NCBI GenBank assembly: GCA_949285935.1
Contig: CASEAH010000064.1
Span: 1 to 48,242 of the forward strand
Length of the DNA stretch: 48,242 nt
Source of the DNA: an uncultured Oscillospiraceae bacterium
GTDB lineage: Bacteria; Bacillota; Clostridia; Oscillospirales; Ruminococcaceae
Reading direction: 5' to 3'
The notes beneath the pieces were generated by a model that was not told the DNA's origin, ran no database searches, and was given only the letters and a program-made list of their open reading frames with translations. Below are positions 1 through 8,769 of this stretch, piece after piece; position 1 is the first letter of the stretch, and each line of letters opens with the position of its first letter. Both the position numbers and the translations under genes were made by a program.

Positions 1-1724
1 AGCGTCTGGTGGGCGAAGTCATCCGCCTGGACGCCGATGCCGCCACCATCCAGGTCTATGAGGAGACCGGCGGCCTGCGTCCCGGCGAACCTGTGGAACC
101 CACCGGCGCGCCTCTGTCCGTCACCCTGGGCCCCGGCATCCTGCGCAACATTTACGACGGTATCCAGCGTCCGCTGCCCGCCATCGAAGCCGCCAGCGGC
201 AGCTTCATCGGCCGCGGCGCCCAGGCTCCTGCCCTGGATACCGAACACAAATGGGATGTGACCGTCACCGTCAAACCCGGCGATACCCTGGAACCGGGCC
301 AGGTCTATGCCACCTGCCCCGAGACCCCGGCCATCACCCACCGCTGCATGCTTTCGCCGCTGTACAGCCGCTGCACCGTCACCTGGGCGGCGGAAAACGG
401 CGCTTATACTGTGGAAGAACCCATCGCCAAGGTCAAGGATGAATCCGGCAAGGAGATCACCCTGACCCTGTGCCAGAAATGGCCCATCCGCACGCCCCGC
501 CCCGCCGCGGCGCGCATGACTTCGCCCAAGCCCCTGATCACCGGGCAGCGTGTCATCGACACCATGTTCCCCCTGGCCAAGGGCGGCGCCGCCGCCATCC
601 CCGGCGGTTTCGGCACCGGCAAGACCATGACCCAGCACCAGCTGGCCAAATGGTGCGACGCCGACATCATCATCTACGTGGGCTGCGGCGAACGCGGCAA
701 CGAGATGACCCAGGCCCTGCAGGAGTTCAGCGAACTGACCGACCCCCGCACCGGCAACAGCCTGATGGACCGTACCGTGCTCATCGCCAATACCTCCAAC
801 ATGCCTGTGGCCGCCCGCGAGGCTTCCATCTACACCGGCATCACCCTGGCGGAATACTATCGCGACATGGTATACCATGTGGCCATCATGGCTGACTCCA
901 CCTACCGCTGGGCCGAGGCGCTGCGGGAAATCTCCGGGCGCCTGGAGGAAATGCCCGCCGAAGAGGGCTTTCCCGCTTATCTTCCCTCCCGGCTTTCCGA
1001 ATTCTATGAGCGGGCAGGATATATGAATACCCTTTCGGGCGAAGAGGGCAGCGTTTCCATCATCGGCGCTGTTTCTCCCCAGGGAGCGGATTTTTCCGAG
1101 CCTGTGACCCAGAACACCAAGCGGTTCGTCCGCTGCTTCTGGGCGCTGGATAAAGATCTGGCTTACTCCCGGCACTATCCCGCCATCAACTGGATCACCA
1201 GTTACAGCGAATATCTGGATGATCTGAATGTCTGGTACCGGGATCATGTCGGACCGGAGTTTGCCCGGGACCGCCAGGCCCTGGTAAACCTCCTCCATGA
1301 AGAGGATAAGCTGATGGAGATCGTCAAGCTCATCGGCTCGGACGTTCTCCCCGACGACCAGAAGCTGGTAATCGAAATCAGCCGGGTCATTCGGGTGGGC
1401 TTCCTCCAGCAGAACGCCTTCCATCAGGAGGACACCTATGTCACTCTGGAAAAGCAGCTGAAGATGATGGATCTGATCCTTTTCCTCTACGACAAAGCCC
1501 GGAATGTGGTGGCCGCCGGGGCGCCCATCAGTTCGGTGCTGGCCACCGGCGTTTTTGACAAAGTGGTCAAAATGAAATATGACATTCCCGGCAACAAGCC
1601 GGAACTGTTTGATGCATACAAAGAGGAGATTGCACAGGCGCTGGCAGGGGTTTATACTCCCGGATCTTCCCGGGGCAGCCAGACCTCTGCTCCTCAGCCC
1701 CAGCAGAAAGGAGCCCAGCCATGA
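1..1724 (+). CDS. atpA: V-type ATP synthase subunit A, 5'-partial
   Basis: This is the catalytic, nucleotide-binding subunit of a V/A-type ATPase, which couples ATP hydrolysis or synthesis to H+ or Na+ movement across the membrane. The reading frame is open from base 3 and the start lies upstream of the window, so a short N-terminal stretch is missing (the family is about 585-595 residues). A P-loop GGFGTGKT is encoded near 602-625, followed by the GCGERGNEM and [11 protein letters not shown] motifs typical of subunit A. The stop overlaps the start of atpB in an ATGA at 1721-1724, indicating translational coupling. An odd feature is codon use: of about 18 Arg codons before base 920 none is CGG, whereas 10 of 13 after it are CGG, as in the rest of the operon. 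Family assignment is certain. Confidence 0.97.
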   Translation, partial: RLVGEVIRLDADAATIQVYEETGGLRPGEPVEPTGAPLSVTLGPGILRNIYDGIQRPLPAIEAASGSFIGRGAQAPALDTEHKWDVTVTVKPGDTLEPGQVYATCPETPAITHRCMLSPLYSRCTVTWAAENGAYTVEEPIAKVKDESGKEITLTLCQKWPIRTPRPAAARMTSPKPLITGQRVIDTMFPLAKGGAAAIPGGFGTGKTMTQHQLAKWCDADIIIYVGCGERGNEMTQALQEFSELTDPRTGNSLMDRTVLIANTSNMPVAAREASIYTGITLAEYYRDMVYHVAIMADSTYRWAEALREISGRLEEMPAEEGFPAYLPSRLSEFYERAGYMNTLSGEEGSVSIIGAVSPQGADFSEPVTQNTKRFVRCFWALDKDLAYSRHYPAINWITSYSEYLDDLNVWYRDHVGPEFARDRQALVNLLHEEDKLMEIVKLIGSDVLPDDQKLVIEISRVIRVGFLQQNAFHQEDTYVTLEKQLKMMDLILFLYDKARNVVAAGAPISSVLATGVFDKVVKMKYDIPGNKPELFDAYKEEIAQALAGVYTPGSSRGSQTSAPQPQQKGAQP

Positions 1725-3133
1725 GCGTTCAGTTTGTAGGACTTAAAGAGATCAACGGTCCTCTGGTGGTCCTGGACCATGTGGGGGATGTGGGCTACGA
1801 GGAAATGGTGGAGCTGGCGCTGGAGGATGGAACTGTCCGCACCGGGCGGGTGGTCCTTCTGGAGGGCGACCGGGCAGTGATCCAGGTTTTTGAGGGAACC
1901 CGGGGACTCTCCCTTACCAATACCCGAACCCGGCTGTTGGGCCATCCCATGGAAATGCCCCTTTCCCCCGAGGTACTGGGGCGGGTCTTCAGCGGCAGCG
2001 GCCGCCCCATCGACGGCCTGGGTGAAATTTTTGCCCAAAAAACTGCCGACGTCAACGGACGGCCCATCAACCCGGTTTCCCGGGTCTACCCCCGGAACTA
2101 TATCCGCACCGGAATTTCTTCCATCGACTGCCTCACCACCCTCATCCGGGGGCAGAAGCTTCCCATCTTCTCCGGCTCCGGCATGAGCCACAATAAGCTG
2201 GCGGTGCAGATCGTCCGTCAGGCCCGGATCACCCAGGAGGGCTCTGAGGATGCCGCTTCCAACTTCTGCGTGGTGTTTGCGGCCATGGGAGTCAAAAACG
2301 ATGTGGCCGACTACTTCCGGGCTTCCTTTGAGGAAAGCGGAGCCGCCCGCAATGTGGTCATGTTCCTCAATCTTTCCAACGACCCCATCATCGAGCGGAT
2401 CCTGACCCCCCGCTGCGCCCTGACGGTAGCGGAATATCTGGCCTTTGAACACAACATGCATGTGCTGGTCATTCTCACCGACATGACCTCCTATGCCGAG
2501 GCCCTGCGGGAATTTTCCTCCTCCAAGGGAGAGATCCCCGGCCGGAAGGGCTTCCCCGGCTACCTTTACTCTGACCTGGCCTCCATTTATGAGCGGGCGG
2601 GCATCATCAAAGGCTCTCAGGGATCTGTAACCCAGATTCCCATCCTCACCATGCCCAACGACGACATTACCCACCCGGTGCCCGATCTCACCGGCTACAT
2701 GACCGAGGGACAGATCGTGCTGGACCGGGGGTTGGACCTCATGGGCACCTATCCGCCGGTTTCGGTGCTGCCCTCCCTTTCCCGTCTGATGAAGGACGGC
2801 ATCGGAAAAGGGTACACCCGGGCAGATCATTCCGCTCTGGCCAACCAGCTGTTTGCCTGCTATGCCCGCACTCAGGACGCCCGCAGCCTGGCTTCGGTCA
2901 TCGGCGAGGAAGAGCTGAGCCCCTCCGATAAGCTGTACCTGGAATTCGGACGCTGCTTTGAAAAATACTTTGTGGGCCAGGGCTTCGGGGAGGATCGGAC
3001 CATCCAGCAAACTCTGGATCTGGGCTGGAAGCTGCTGGCGCTGCTCCCCCGGGAGGAACTGGACCGGGTGGACAGTCAGCTGCTGGATCAGTATTACCAT
3101 CCGGAAAATGCTCAAATGTTCCGGGAGCAGTAA
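1721..3133 (+). CDS. atpB: V-type ATP synthase subunit B
   Basis: This is the non-catalytic nucleotide-binding subunit that alternates with subunit A in the V1 hexamer. The 470-residue protein is full length. It carries [10 protein letters not shown] near residue 90 and [13 protein letters not shown] in the place of the catalytic P-loop; the GKT is absent, as expected for B subunits. The [14 protein letters not shown] motif is present toward the C-terminus. The start overlaps the stop of atpA by ATGA, with an AAAGGAG ribosome binding site inside the end of atpA. atpD follows after 21 bases. Confidence 0.97.
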   Translation: MSVQFVGLKEINGPLVVLDHVGDVGYEEMVELALEDGTVRTGRVVLLEGDRAVIQVFEGTRGLSLTNTRTRLLGHPMEMPLSPEVLGRVFSGSGRPIDGLGEIFAQKTADVNGRPINPVSRVYPRNYIRTGISSIDCLTTLIRGQKLPIFSGSGMSHNKLAVQIVRQARITQEGSEDAASNFCVVFAAMGVKNDVADYFRASFEESGAARNVVMFLNLSNDPIIERILTPRCALTVAEYLAFEHNMHVLVILTDMTSYAEALREFSSSKGEIPGRKGFPGYLYSDLASIYERAGIIKGSQGSVTQIPILTMPNDDITHPVPDLTGYMTEGQIVLDRGLDLMGTYPPVSVLPSLSRLMKDGIGKGYTRADHSALANQLFACYARTQDARSLASVIGEEELSPSDKLYLEFGRCFEKYFVGQGFGEDRTIQQTLDLGWKLLALLPREELDRVDSQLLDQYYHPENAQMFREQ

Positions 3134-3154
3134 ATCACAAAAGGGAGTGAAGGG

Positions 3155-3871
3155 ATGCGTACCGACAATATAGTGCCCACCAAAGGCAACCTGATGAACG
3201 TCAAACGGTCCCTCCAGCTGGCCCGGATGGGATTTGATCTGCTGGACCGCAAACGGAATATTCTCATCCGGGAACTGATGACCATGGTGGACTCGGCCAA
3301 GGCGCTGCGGGGACAGATCAGCTCCACCTACGACCGCGCCTATGGGGCGCTGGCCCAGGCCAATATCACGCTGGGACTCATCGAGGATGTGGCGGACAGC
3401 ATTCCTGTGGAGGAAGGGCTGGATATCCAGTACCGCAGCGTCATGGGAGTGGAATTGCCCACTGTCCTTCTGGATACCCGTCCGGAACCGGATTTCTGCT
3501 ACGGGTTTACCGGTACCAATTCTCAGCTGGACAACGCCTACCTGTGTTTCCATCAGGTCAAGCGGATGACTGCCCAGCTGGCGGAGGTGGAAAACAGCAT
3601 TTACCGTCTGGCCAACGCCATCAAAAAGACCCAGAGCCGCGCCAACGCCCTGAAGAATATTATTATTCCGGGGCTGGAGGCCTCCTCCAAGGCCATTACC
3701 GATGCCCTGGAAGAAAAGGACCGGGAAGAATTTTCCCGGCTCAAGGTGATCAAAGAGCAAAAGCTCCGCCGTCAGCAAACGGATTCCGCTCCCGCTGTCC
3801 CTCCTGTGCCGGAGGCTGGTAAGCCGGCATCCCCGGATCCGCTCCCGGATACAGATTCCCGGGCAGAGTGA
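3155..3871 (+). CDS. atpD: V-type ATP synthase subunit D
   Basis: This is the central-stalk subunit of the V/A-ATPase; it forms a long antiparallel coiled coil that transmits rotation between the head and the membrane ring. It starts with MRTDNIVPTKGNL, and the (V/N)xPTKxxL motif is diagnostic for subunit D. It is 238 residues, slightly longer than typical because of a Pro/Ser/Asp-rich C-terminal tail after about residue 215 that is probably disordered. AAGGGAG sits just upstream of the start. It is the last gene of the operon (order A-B-D), and a strong terminator hairpin follows at 4012-4056. Confidence 0.95.
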   Translation: MRTDNIVPTKGNLMNVKRSLQLARMGFDLLDRKRNILIRELMTMVDSAKALRGQISSTYDRAYGALAQANITLGLIEDVADSIPVEEGLDIQYRSVMGVELPTVLLDTRPEPDFCYGFTGTNSQLDNAYLCFHQVKRMTAQLAEVENSIYRLANAIKKTQSRANALKNIIIPGLEASSKAITDALEEKDREEFSRLKVIKEQKLRRQQTDSAPAVPPVPEAGKPASPDPLPDTDSRAE

Positions 3872-4011
3872 GCCCTCCGCATCCACAGGCATGGTTTCCC
3901 CAGGCTGCGGCCTGTATCTTGGATAAAAAAAGCAGGGTTTACCCTAAACAAAAAATTCCCATCTTTTCTGATGTGGATGGCATTTCCATTCCTTCATGCT
4001 TTTACCACTCA

Positions 4012-4056
4012 GGCGCTGCTGCTTCCCTTGCTTCCGGGAGCGGCAGCGCCTTTTTT
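4012..4056 (+). terminator. Rho-independent terminator of the V-ATPase operon
   Basis: The arm GGCGCTGC (4012-4019) pairs with GCAGCGCC (4043-4050), with further inner pairing of GCTTCCC with GGGAGC, and is followed by TTTTTT at 4051-4056. It lies 140 bases past atpD. No gene is visible between atpD and this site. Confidence 0.85.
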
Positions 4057-4145
4057 GCTGCAAAAATTTTCCTGACTTGTAGCGCATAGCTGTTGTCTGA
4101 CTGCAAACAATAAAGACAAATCCAAACAAGATGGGAGTGAAAATC

Positions 4146-4346
4146 ATGTTGGATAAGATCTCGCTGGTCCTGGTAATCCTGGGCGCCCTGAACTGGGGAT
4201 GCGTGGGGTTGTTCCAGTTGGACCTGGTTGCATATCTGTTCGGCGGCCAGGGGGCCATCCTCAGCCGCATCGTATATACCCTCATTGCCCTGGCGGGCGT
4301 ATGGGCCATCACCCTGCTGTTCCGGGATGACAGTACCACTCACTGA
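4146..4346 (+). CDS. DUF378 family small membrane protein
   Basis: This is a 66-residue protein with two predicted membrane segments (about residues 5-27 and 35-58). It has the DUF378 pattern LNWGCVGLF followed by a short loop and a second helix ending IALAGVWAITLLF. The family is widespread in Firmicutes (YuzA-like) and has no established function. An in-frame ATG exists at 4131, but GGGAG at 4134-4138 is correctly spaced for the ATG at 4146, so that start is chosen. It is a single-gene unit between two terminators. Confidence 0.85.
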   Translation: MLDKISLVLVILGALNWGCVGLFQLDLVAYLFGGQGAILSRIVYTLIALAGVWAITLLFRDDSTTH

Positions 4347-4374
4347 GCAGCACCTTTTTGAATTTGGGTTTTGG

Positions 4375-4416
4375 ATGCAGTCTTCTTTCTATAACGGAAG
4401 AGGGCTGCATTTTTAT
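4375..4416 (+). terminator. Terminator after the DUF378 gene
   Basis: ATGCAG (4375-4380) pairs with CTGCAT (4405-4410), with inner pairing of TCTTC with GAAGA, followed by a T-rich run from 4410. Confidence 0.75.
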
Positions 4417-4497
4417 TGTGCAAATTAAATATTTTAATATCCAAAAAATTAATTATACTGACAAATTTTCCATATCCTCTTGTTTTTCAGTCAGCAT

Positions 4498-4519
4498 CTG
4501 TTGTACTGGTATACAACAG
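4498..4519. promoter_or_regulatory. Candidate operator palindrome upstream of tctC
   Basis: A perfect inverted repeat, CTGTTGTA (4498-4505), six-base spacer, TACAACAG (4512-4519), lies 60 bases before tctC. It is followed by TATACT (4520-4525), a possible -10 box. TTGTA/TACAA arms are common in operators of GntR-type repressors. A GntR gene closes this cluster at 11058, so autologous control is inferred and not shown. Confidence 0.6.
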
Positions 4520-4579
4520 TATACTACTTAAGATCACCCATCGCCTGTCATTTCACACCCACAAAACAAAGGAGGAAAA

Positions 4580-5617
4580 ATGATGAAAAAGTCTCTGTCC
4601 CGTCTCTTCGCTCTGGTATTATGTGTCGGCTTGATCTTTACCATGTCCGCCTGTAATTCCGCTACGACTCCTCAGTCATCGGACGCCTCTTCCCCCGCTT
4701 CAGGCACTTCTGAATCCAGCGAAACCCCCAAAGTAGAATATCCCACCAAGCCCATCCAGATTTTCAATTCCTCTTCGGCCGGTTCCCCCGCCGACGTCAT
4801 GTCCCGCGAAATCGCCATGGCTTTGGAGCAGATCACCGGGCAGACCGTTACCGTTGTCAATAAAACCGGCGGCAGCGGCGGTGTCATGTTCGCCGCCGTA
4901 TTGGCCGAAGAAAGCGACGGCTACACCATCGGCACCATCACCGCCTCTCAGATCGCCGCTCTTCAGGCAGGCCTCAACGAGGAATTCCCCATCGAAAGCT
5001 TTGAGTTTGTCGCCAACACCCAGATAGGTCCCTACTGCATCGCTGTAACTGCCGATTCTCCCTTCCAGACTTTGGAGGATTTGATCCAATATGGTATCGA
5101 CAATCCCGGAAAATTGCAGCTTGGCGGTCAGGGTACCGGTTCCGCGCTTCATCTTACCGCTCTCCAGCTGGGACGTGACGCAGGCTTCGCCTTCACCTGG
5201 CTGCCCTATGAAGGCGGCTCCGACACCGTTAAAAACCTTCTGGGCGGACATTGCCAGGCAGGTATGGCGGCTCCCACCACCGTTAAGCAGTATGTTGACG
5301 CCGGTCAGCTGCGGGTCCTGGCCATTACTGGTGATAAACCCGTAGACAGCATGCCTGATGTTCCCACCTTCCAGTCCCTGGGCTATGATCTGATGCTGAC
5401 CCAGTACCGCGGCTTCTTTGTTAAGGCCGGTATCGATCCCGCCATCAAGCAGGCTATCTCTGATCTCATCGATCAGGCTGCCCACACCGAGAGTTTCCAG
5501 GAGTACATGGAAGAAAACGCTCTCCCCGACGGCTATATGGATTGGGAGGAATTTTCCGAGTACGCTCTGGCAGATTATGAAAACGTCGGCAAGCTTACGG
5601 AAGAACTTCTGGGATGA
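4580..5617 (+). CDS. tctC: Tripartite tricarboxylate transporter substrate-binding lipoprotein (TctC/Bug family)
   Basis: This is an extracytoplasmic solute receptor of the tripartite tricarboxylate transporter (TTT) family. It presents a carboxylated substrate to the TctA/TctB membrane proteins encoded at 8770-10711. The 345-residue protein begins with a lipoprotein signal (KK, hydrophobic core, lipobox MSAC, lipidated Cys25) and a Ser/Thr-rich linker. The mature part opens with YPTKPIQIFNSSSAGSPAD and has the Bug-fold signatures NKTGGSGG, QLGGQGTGSALH and YEGGSDTVKNLLGGH. GGAGG is placed six bases before the ATG. It is the first gene of the cluster and is co-oriented with the dehydrogenase and FAH genes. 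Bug proteins bind diverse carboxylates, so the substrate cannot be assigned. Confidence 0.93.
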   Translation: MMKKSLSRLFALVLCVGLIFTMSACNSATTPQSSDASSPASGTSESSETPKVEYPTKPIQIFNSSSAGSPADVMSREIAMALEQITGQTVTVVNKTGGSGGVMFAAVLAEESDGYTIGTITASQIAALQAGLNEEFPIESFEFVANTQIGPYCIAVTADSPFQTLEDLIQYGIDNPGKLQLGGQGTGSALHLTALQLGRDAGFAFTWLPYEGGSDTVKNLLGGHCQAGMAAPTTVKQYVDAGQLRVLAITGDKPVDSMPDVPTFQSLGYDLMLTQYRGFFVKAGIDPAIKQAISDLIDQAAHTESFQEYMEENALPDGYMDWEEFSEYALADYENVGKLTEELLG

Positions 5618-5664
5618 CCCGAGGCTCTTTTAACAGATCCGGCAAAAATGAAAGGAGTCATTCC

Positions 5665-6669
5665 ATGGCATACAAAATTTCTGTAATCAAAGGGGACGGC
5701 ATCGGACGGGAAATCGTCCCCGAAGCCCTGCGGGTCCTGGAAGCCACAGGCATCCCGTTTGAATGGGAGTATGTTCTGGCCGGGGAACTGGCGGTGGAAC
5801 AGTATTCCGACCCCGTTCCCGACAGTACCGCCGAGTCCATCCTGCGCAACAAAATCGCCATTAAGGGCCCCCTGACCAATCTGGTCGCCCGAGGCTGGCC
5901 CAGTCCCAATGTGCTGCTTCGCAAAAAACTGGGACTTTTTGCCGCCGTCAAGCGGGCAAGATATTTTGAAGGCGTACCTTCTCCTTTTCCCGGAGCCGAT
6001 TTCATCGTCGTGCGGGAAGCGCGGGAAGATACCTACGCAGGCGCGGAACAGCAGGTAGGTCCCGATGCCGCAGTGGGGATCAAGTACATCACCAGGGCCA
6101 ATTCTCAAACGGTAGCCCGGTTTGCCTTTGATCTTGCCCGGCGTATGGGCCGCAAAAAAATTGCCGTGACCCATAAGGCCAATGTTTTGAAGCTTACAGA
6201 CGGCTTGTTCCTCAAGGCTGCGCAGGAAGTGGCGCCGGAATTCCCCGACATCCCTCTGGAAAGCCTGATGATCGATCACATGGCCTTTAAGCTGGTCAAA
6301 GAGCCTCTTGACTGCGACGTCATTCTGGCTCCCAATGTTTACGGCGATATCCTGGCCGATCTCATCGCCGGTATCTGCGGCAGCCTGGGCCTGGGCTTCG
6401 GCGGCAATTTCGGCCCGGATGTGGCGCTGTTTGAGCCGGTCCATGGCACCGCCCCCACCATTGCAGGGATGGGCATCGCCAATCCTATCGGAGAAATTTT
6501 GTCGGGGGCCATGCTGCTGGACTATATCGGTGAACGAAAAGCAGCCAAGGCCGTGGAGGATGCCGTGGCAGAAGTGCTGCGCAAAGGAGAACATCTCACC
6601 GGCGATCTGGGCGGCAAGGCAGGCACCCGCGAGCTGACCGATGCGATCATCGCGGAGCTGACCCGGTAA
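5665..6669 (+). CDS. Isocitrate/isopropylmalate dehydrogenase family protein (beta-decarboxylating)
   Basis: This is a 334-residue NAD(P)-dependent oxidative decarboxylase of 2-hydroxy acids. It has the N-terminal IKGDGIGREI motif, an IDH-like substrate segment SPNVLLRKKLGLF (Ser, Asn and Arg of the SxNxxLR pattern), RExREDTYAG, THKANVLKLTDG, the metal-binding NVYGDILADL and EPVHGTAPTIAG. The start at 5665 is chosen because AAAGGAG lies seven bases upstream; earlier in-frame codons lack such a site. The Ser-containing substrate segment favours an isocitrate-like acid, but tartrate/malate or homoisocitrate types are possible. In the cofactor loop the Asp typical of NAD enzymes (APDIAG) is Thr. 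It lies 47 bases after tctC, so it probably acts on the imported acid. Confidence 0.9.
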   Translation: MAYKISVIKGDGIGREIVPEALRVLEATGIPFEWEYVLAGELAVEQYSDPVPDSTAESILRNKIAIKGPLTNLVARGWPSPNVLLRKKLGLFAAVKRARYFEGVPSPFPGADFIVVREAREDTYAGAEQQVGPDAAVGIKYITRANSQTVARFAFDLARRMGRKKIAVTHKANVLKLTDGLFLKAAQEVAPEFPDIPLESLMIDHMAFKLVKEPLDCDVILAPNVYGDILADLIAGICGSLGLGFGGNFGPDVALFEPVHGTAPTIAGMGIANPIGEILSGAMLLDYIGERKAAKAVEDAVAEVLRKGEHLTGDLGGKAGTRELTDAIIAELTR

Positions 6670-6712
6670 TCACAGATAAATTTACCATTTATACATATTG
6701 GAGGAATTACCC

Positions 6713-7672
6713 ATGAGACTGGCAATGTATCAGTTCGGCGAAAGAGGATACCGTTTGGGACTTTTCCGCCCTGACGAAACCATTGTGGACATCAACTATG
6801 GCTACGAAAAGCTTCTGGCGGACAAGAAAGTCCCCGATCCAGCCCGCCTGGCCTCGGTAGTGGCACCCAGCGACAGCCTCACCTTCCTGGACGGCGGCGA
6901 CCGCTGCTGGGAAGCCGCCCGGGAGGTGGATGCCGCCGACTACGGCCTGGAAGCGGTGAGCACCTGCGGGAAACGGATGGTTTTTAAGCGCAGTGAGGTA
7001 AAGTTGGGGGCCCCTGTGATGAATTCCCGCCGGATCATCTGCCTGAGTCACAACTACTACGATTTTTGCGAAGAGACCGGCAACCCCATTCCCCCCGAGC
7101 CCCGCATTTTTTCCAAATACTTTAACGCCATCTGCGGTCCCGACGATCCCATCCTCTATCCCAAAATGACCAAATGCCTTGGGTACGAAGTGGAGCTGGC
7201 CATCGTGATCGGAAAAAAAGGCCGCTATGTTCCTTTGGAAAAAGCTTATGAGTACGTCGCTGGCTATACCATGCTCAACGATGTTTCTGCCAGCGATCTC
7301 ACCGGTAGGGACAAGCAGGTGACCCGCGGCAAGACTTTTGACAACTTTGCTCCCTGCGGACCCACTCTGGTAACCAAGGACGAAGTGCCGGATCCTCACT
7401 GCCTCGACGTTAAGCTCTATGTCAACGGCAGGGAACTGCAGAGCTCCAATACCAGCAAACTGATTTATAATGTACCCAAGCTGGTTTCCTTCCTCTCCGA
7501 GGTATTCACCCTGATGCCCGGGGATATCATCGCCACCGGTACTCCCGGCGGTCTGGCCAAGGACCGTCGGCCCACCACTTATATGAACGTGGGCGATGTC
7601 TGCACTCTCAAGGTAGATATTCTGGGAGAACTGTCCAACGTTATCGCTGCGGAAAGCGACGCTTCTTTCTAA
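6713..7672 (+). CDS. Fumarylacetoacetate hydrolase family protein, catalytic His replaced
   Basis: This is a 319-residue FAH-superfamily protein (beta-diketone hydrolase, decarboxylase or isomerase fold, Mg2+-dependent). The C-terminal FAH domain occupies about residues 105-310. Metal-ligand positions are visible as the ExE of EVELAIVIG and the Asp of the SASD segment; the GDIIATGTPGG motif is intact. In the lid motif, where family members read NYxDHxxE, this protein reads NYYDFCEE, so the His that is catalytic in FAHD1-type enzymes is Phe while the Glu three residues later remains. The start at 6713 follows GGAGG at 6700-6704. It sits between the dehydrogenase and the second FAH gene. It may have a different chemistry or be a structural partner. 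Confidence 0.88.
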   Translation: MRLAMYQFGERGYRLGLFRPDETIVDINYGYEKLLADKKVPDPARLASVVAPSDSLTFLDGGDRCWEAAREVDAADYGLEAVSTCGKRMVFKRSEVKLGAPVMNSRRIICLSHNYYDFCEETGNPIPPEPRIFSKYFNAICGPDDPILYPKMTKCLGYEVELAIVIGKKGRYVPLEKAYEYVAGYTMLNDVSASDLTGRDKQVTRGKTFDNFAPCGPTLVTKDEVPDPHCLDVKLYVNGRELQSSNTSKLIYNVPKLVSFLSEVFTLMPGDIIATGTPGGLAKDRRPTTYMNVGDVCTLKVDILGELSNVIAAESDASF

Positions 7673-7703
7673 ACATCAAACCATCTGAGGGAGGAAACAA
7701 AAC

Positions 7704-8464
7704 ATGGCGCGTTATGTAAGATTCAAAAGCAAGGATGGCGTCTGCTACGGGCGTGTGGAAAACGAAGTAATTTATGCTCTGGATGGATGCCTTTTCGGCG
7801 AGCATAAGGACAACGGCAAAACCTATTCCCTGGAGGATGTCAAGCTTTTGACCCCACCGTCCCTACCAAAATGGTGGCTGTGGGCTTTAACTACCGGGAT
7901 CATGCCATTGAATTCCACAAGCCTATCCCCACCGAACCCAACATTTTCATCAAGCCCAACAGCTGCATGGCGGCTGACGGCGATGACGTGATCTACCCCA
8001 AAGAACTGACCACTCAGGTGGAATATGAAGCGGAACTGGTCATCGTCATCGGCAAGACCGCCCGATATGTCTCTGAAGAAGAAGCTATGAACTATGTTTT
8101 CGGCTTCACCATCGGTAATGACGTTACCGCCCGGGACCTTCAGCATCCTGATAACCAGTGGGGCGTCTGCAAAGGCTTTGACACCTTTGGTCCCTTCGGT
8201 CCCTGGATTGAAACAGGCATCGACGGCAGCTGCCAGGACATTTGCAGCCTGGTCAACGGAGAAATCAAGCAGCACTCCAATACCAAAAATCTTATCTTTA
8301 CTGTTCCGTATCTGGTCAACTACCTGTCCAAGGCAATGACCCTCCACCCCGGCGATATTATCTTTACCGGCACACCTGCCGGCGTCGGTCCTGTAAAACC
8401 CGGAGATGTGATGGAGATGCGCATCGAAGGTATCGGAACCCTGACCAACAAGGTGGCGGAGTAA
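7704..8464 (+). pseudogene. Fumarylacetoacetate hydrolase family gene with a frameshift (HpcE/YcgM-like)
   Basis: Two overlapping frames together encode one about 253-residue FAH protein: 7704 to about 7855 gives the N-terminus (MARYVRFKSKDG to VKLLTP), and the frame then continues from about 7856 to 8464 in the +1-shifted frame. The break is in a C run at 7852-7855: adding one C restores TPTVPTKMVAVGFNYRDHAIEF. The second part is intact, with the catalytic NYRDHxxE, metal ligands ExE and Asp (GNDVTARD), and [23 protein letters not shown] precedes the ATG. Either a sequencing or assembly homopolymer error or a real one-base deletion explains it; the lack of other lesions favours error or a very recent mutation. 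A terminator follows at 8489. Confidence 0.85.
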
Positions 8465-8488
8465 TCCTCCACCCGGCTGTACACCCGA

Positions 8489-8529
8489 ACCGCCGGGAGA
8501 GCTCTTTGCCGCTTCTCCCGGCGGTTTTA
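8489..8529 (+). terminator. Terminator between the FAH genes and tctB
   Basis: AACCGCCGGGAGA (8489-8501) pairs with TCTCCCGGCGGTT (8514-8526), followed by TTTT. It separates the tctC-dehydrogenase-FAH unit from tctBA. The 240 bases to tctB hold no recognisable gene and no clear promoter. Confidence 0.85.
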
Positions 8530-8769
8530 TCAAGCAAGAGAGTCTCAGGTACTGCCGGCGTAGGCTCCCGGAAAAATCTGTGTTCCAGAGGACCAACGCC
8601 GCCGGCTGTCCCGCCTCACCAACAATAAAATATCGCTGTCACAGGGCCATCCCTTTATAGATTTTGAAATAAGTGATGCAGGTAAAAAGCATCTTGATGC
8701 CCCAGCCGGCAGCAGGTCCTTCAGGGCCTGTACATGCCGGGGGTTATGACTCCAGAAAGGGGGATTTAT

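Noticed and set aside
1694-3892. Minus-strand open frame of 732 codons opposite the V-ATPase B and D genes
   Set aside because: It is the antisense shadow of clear coding genes; its composition (Gly/His/Gln-rich) and lack of family motifs show no independent coding.
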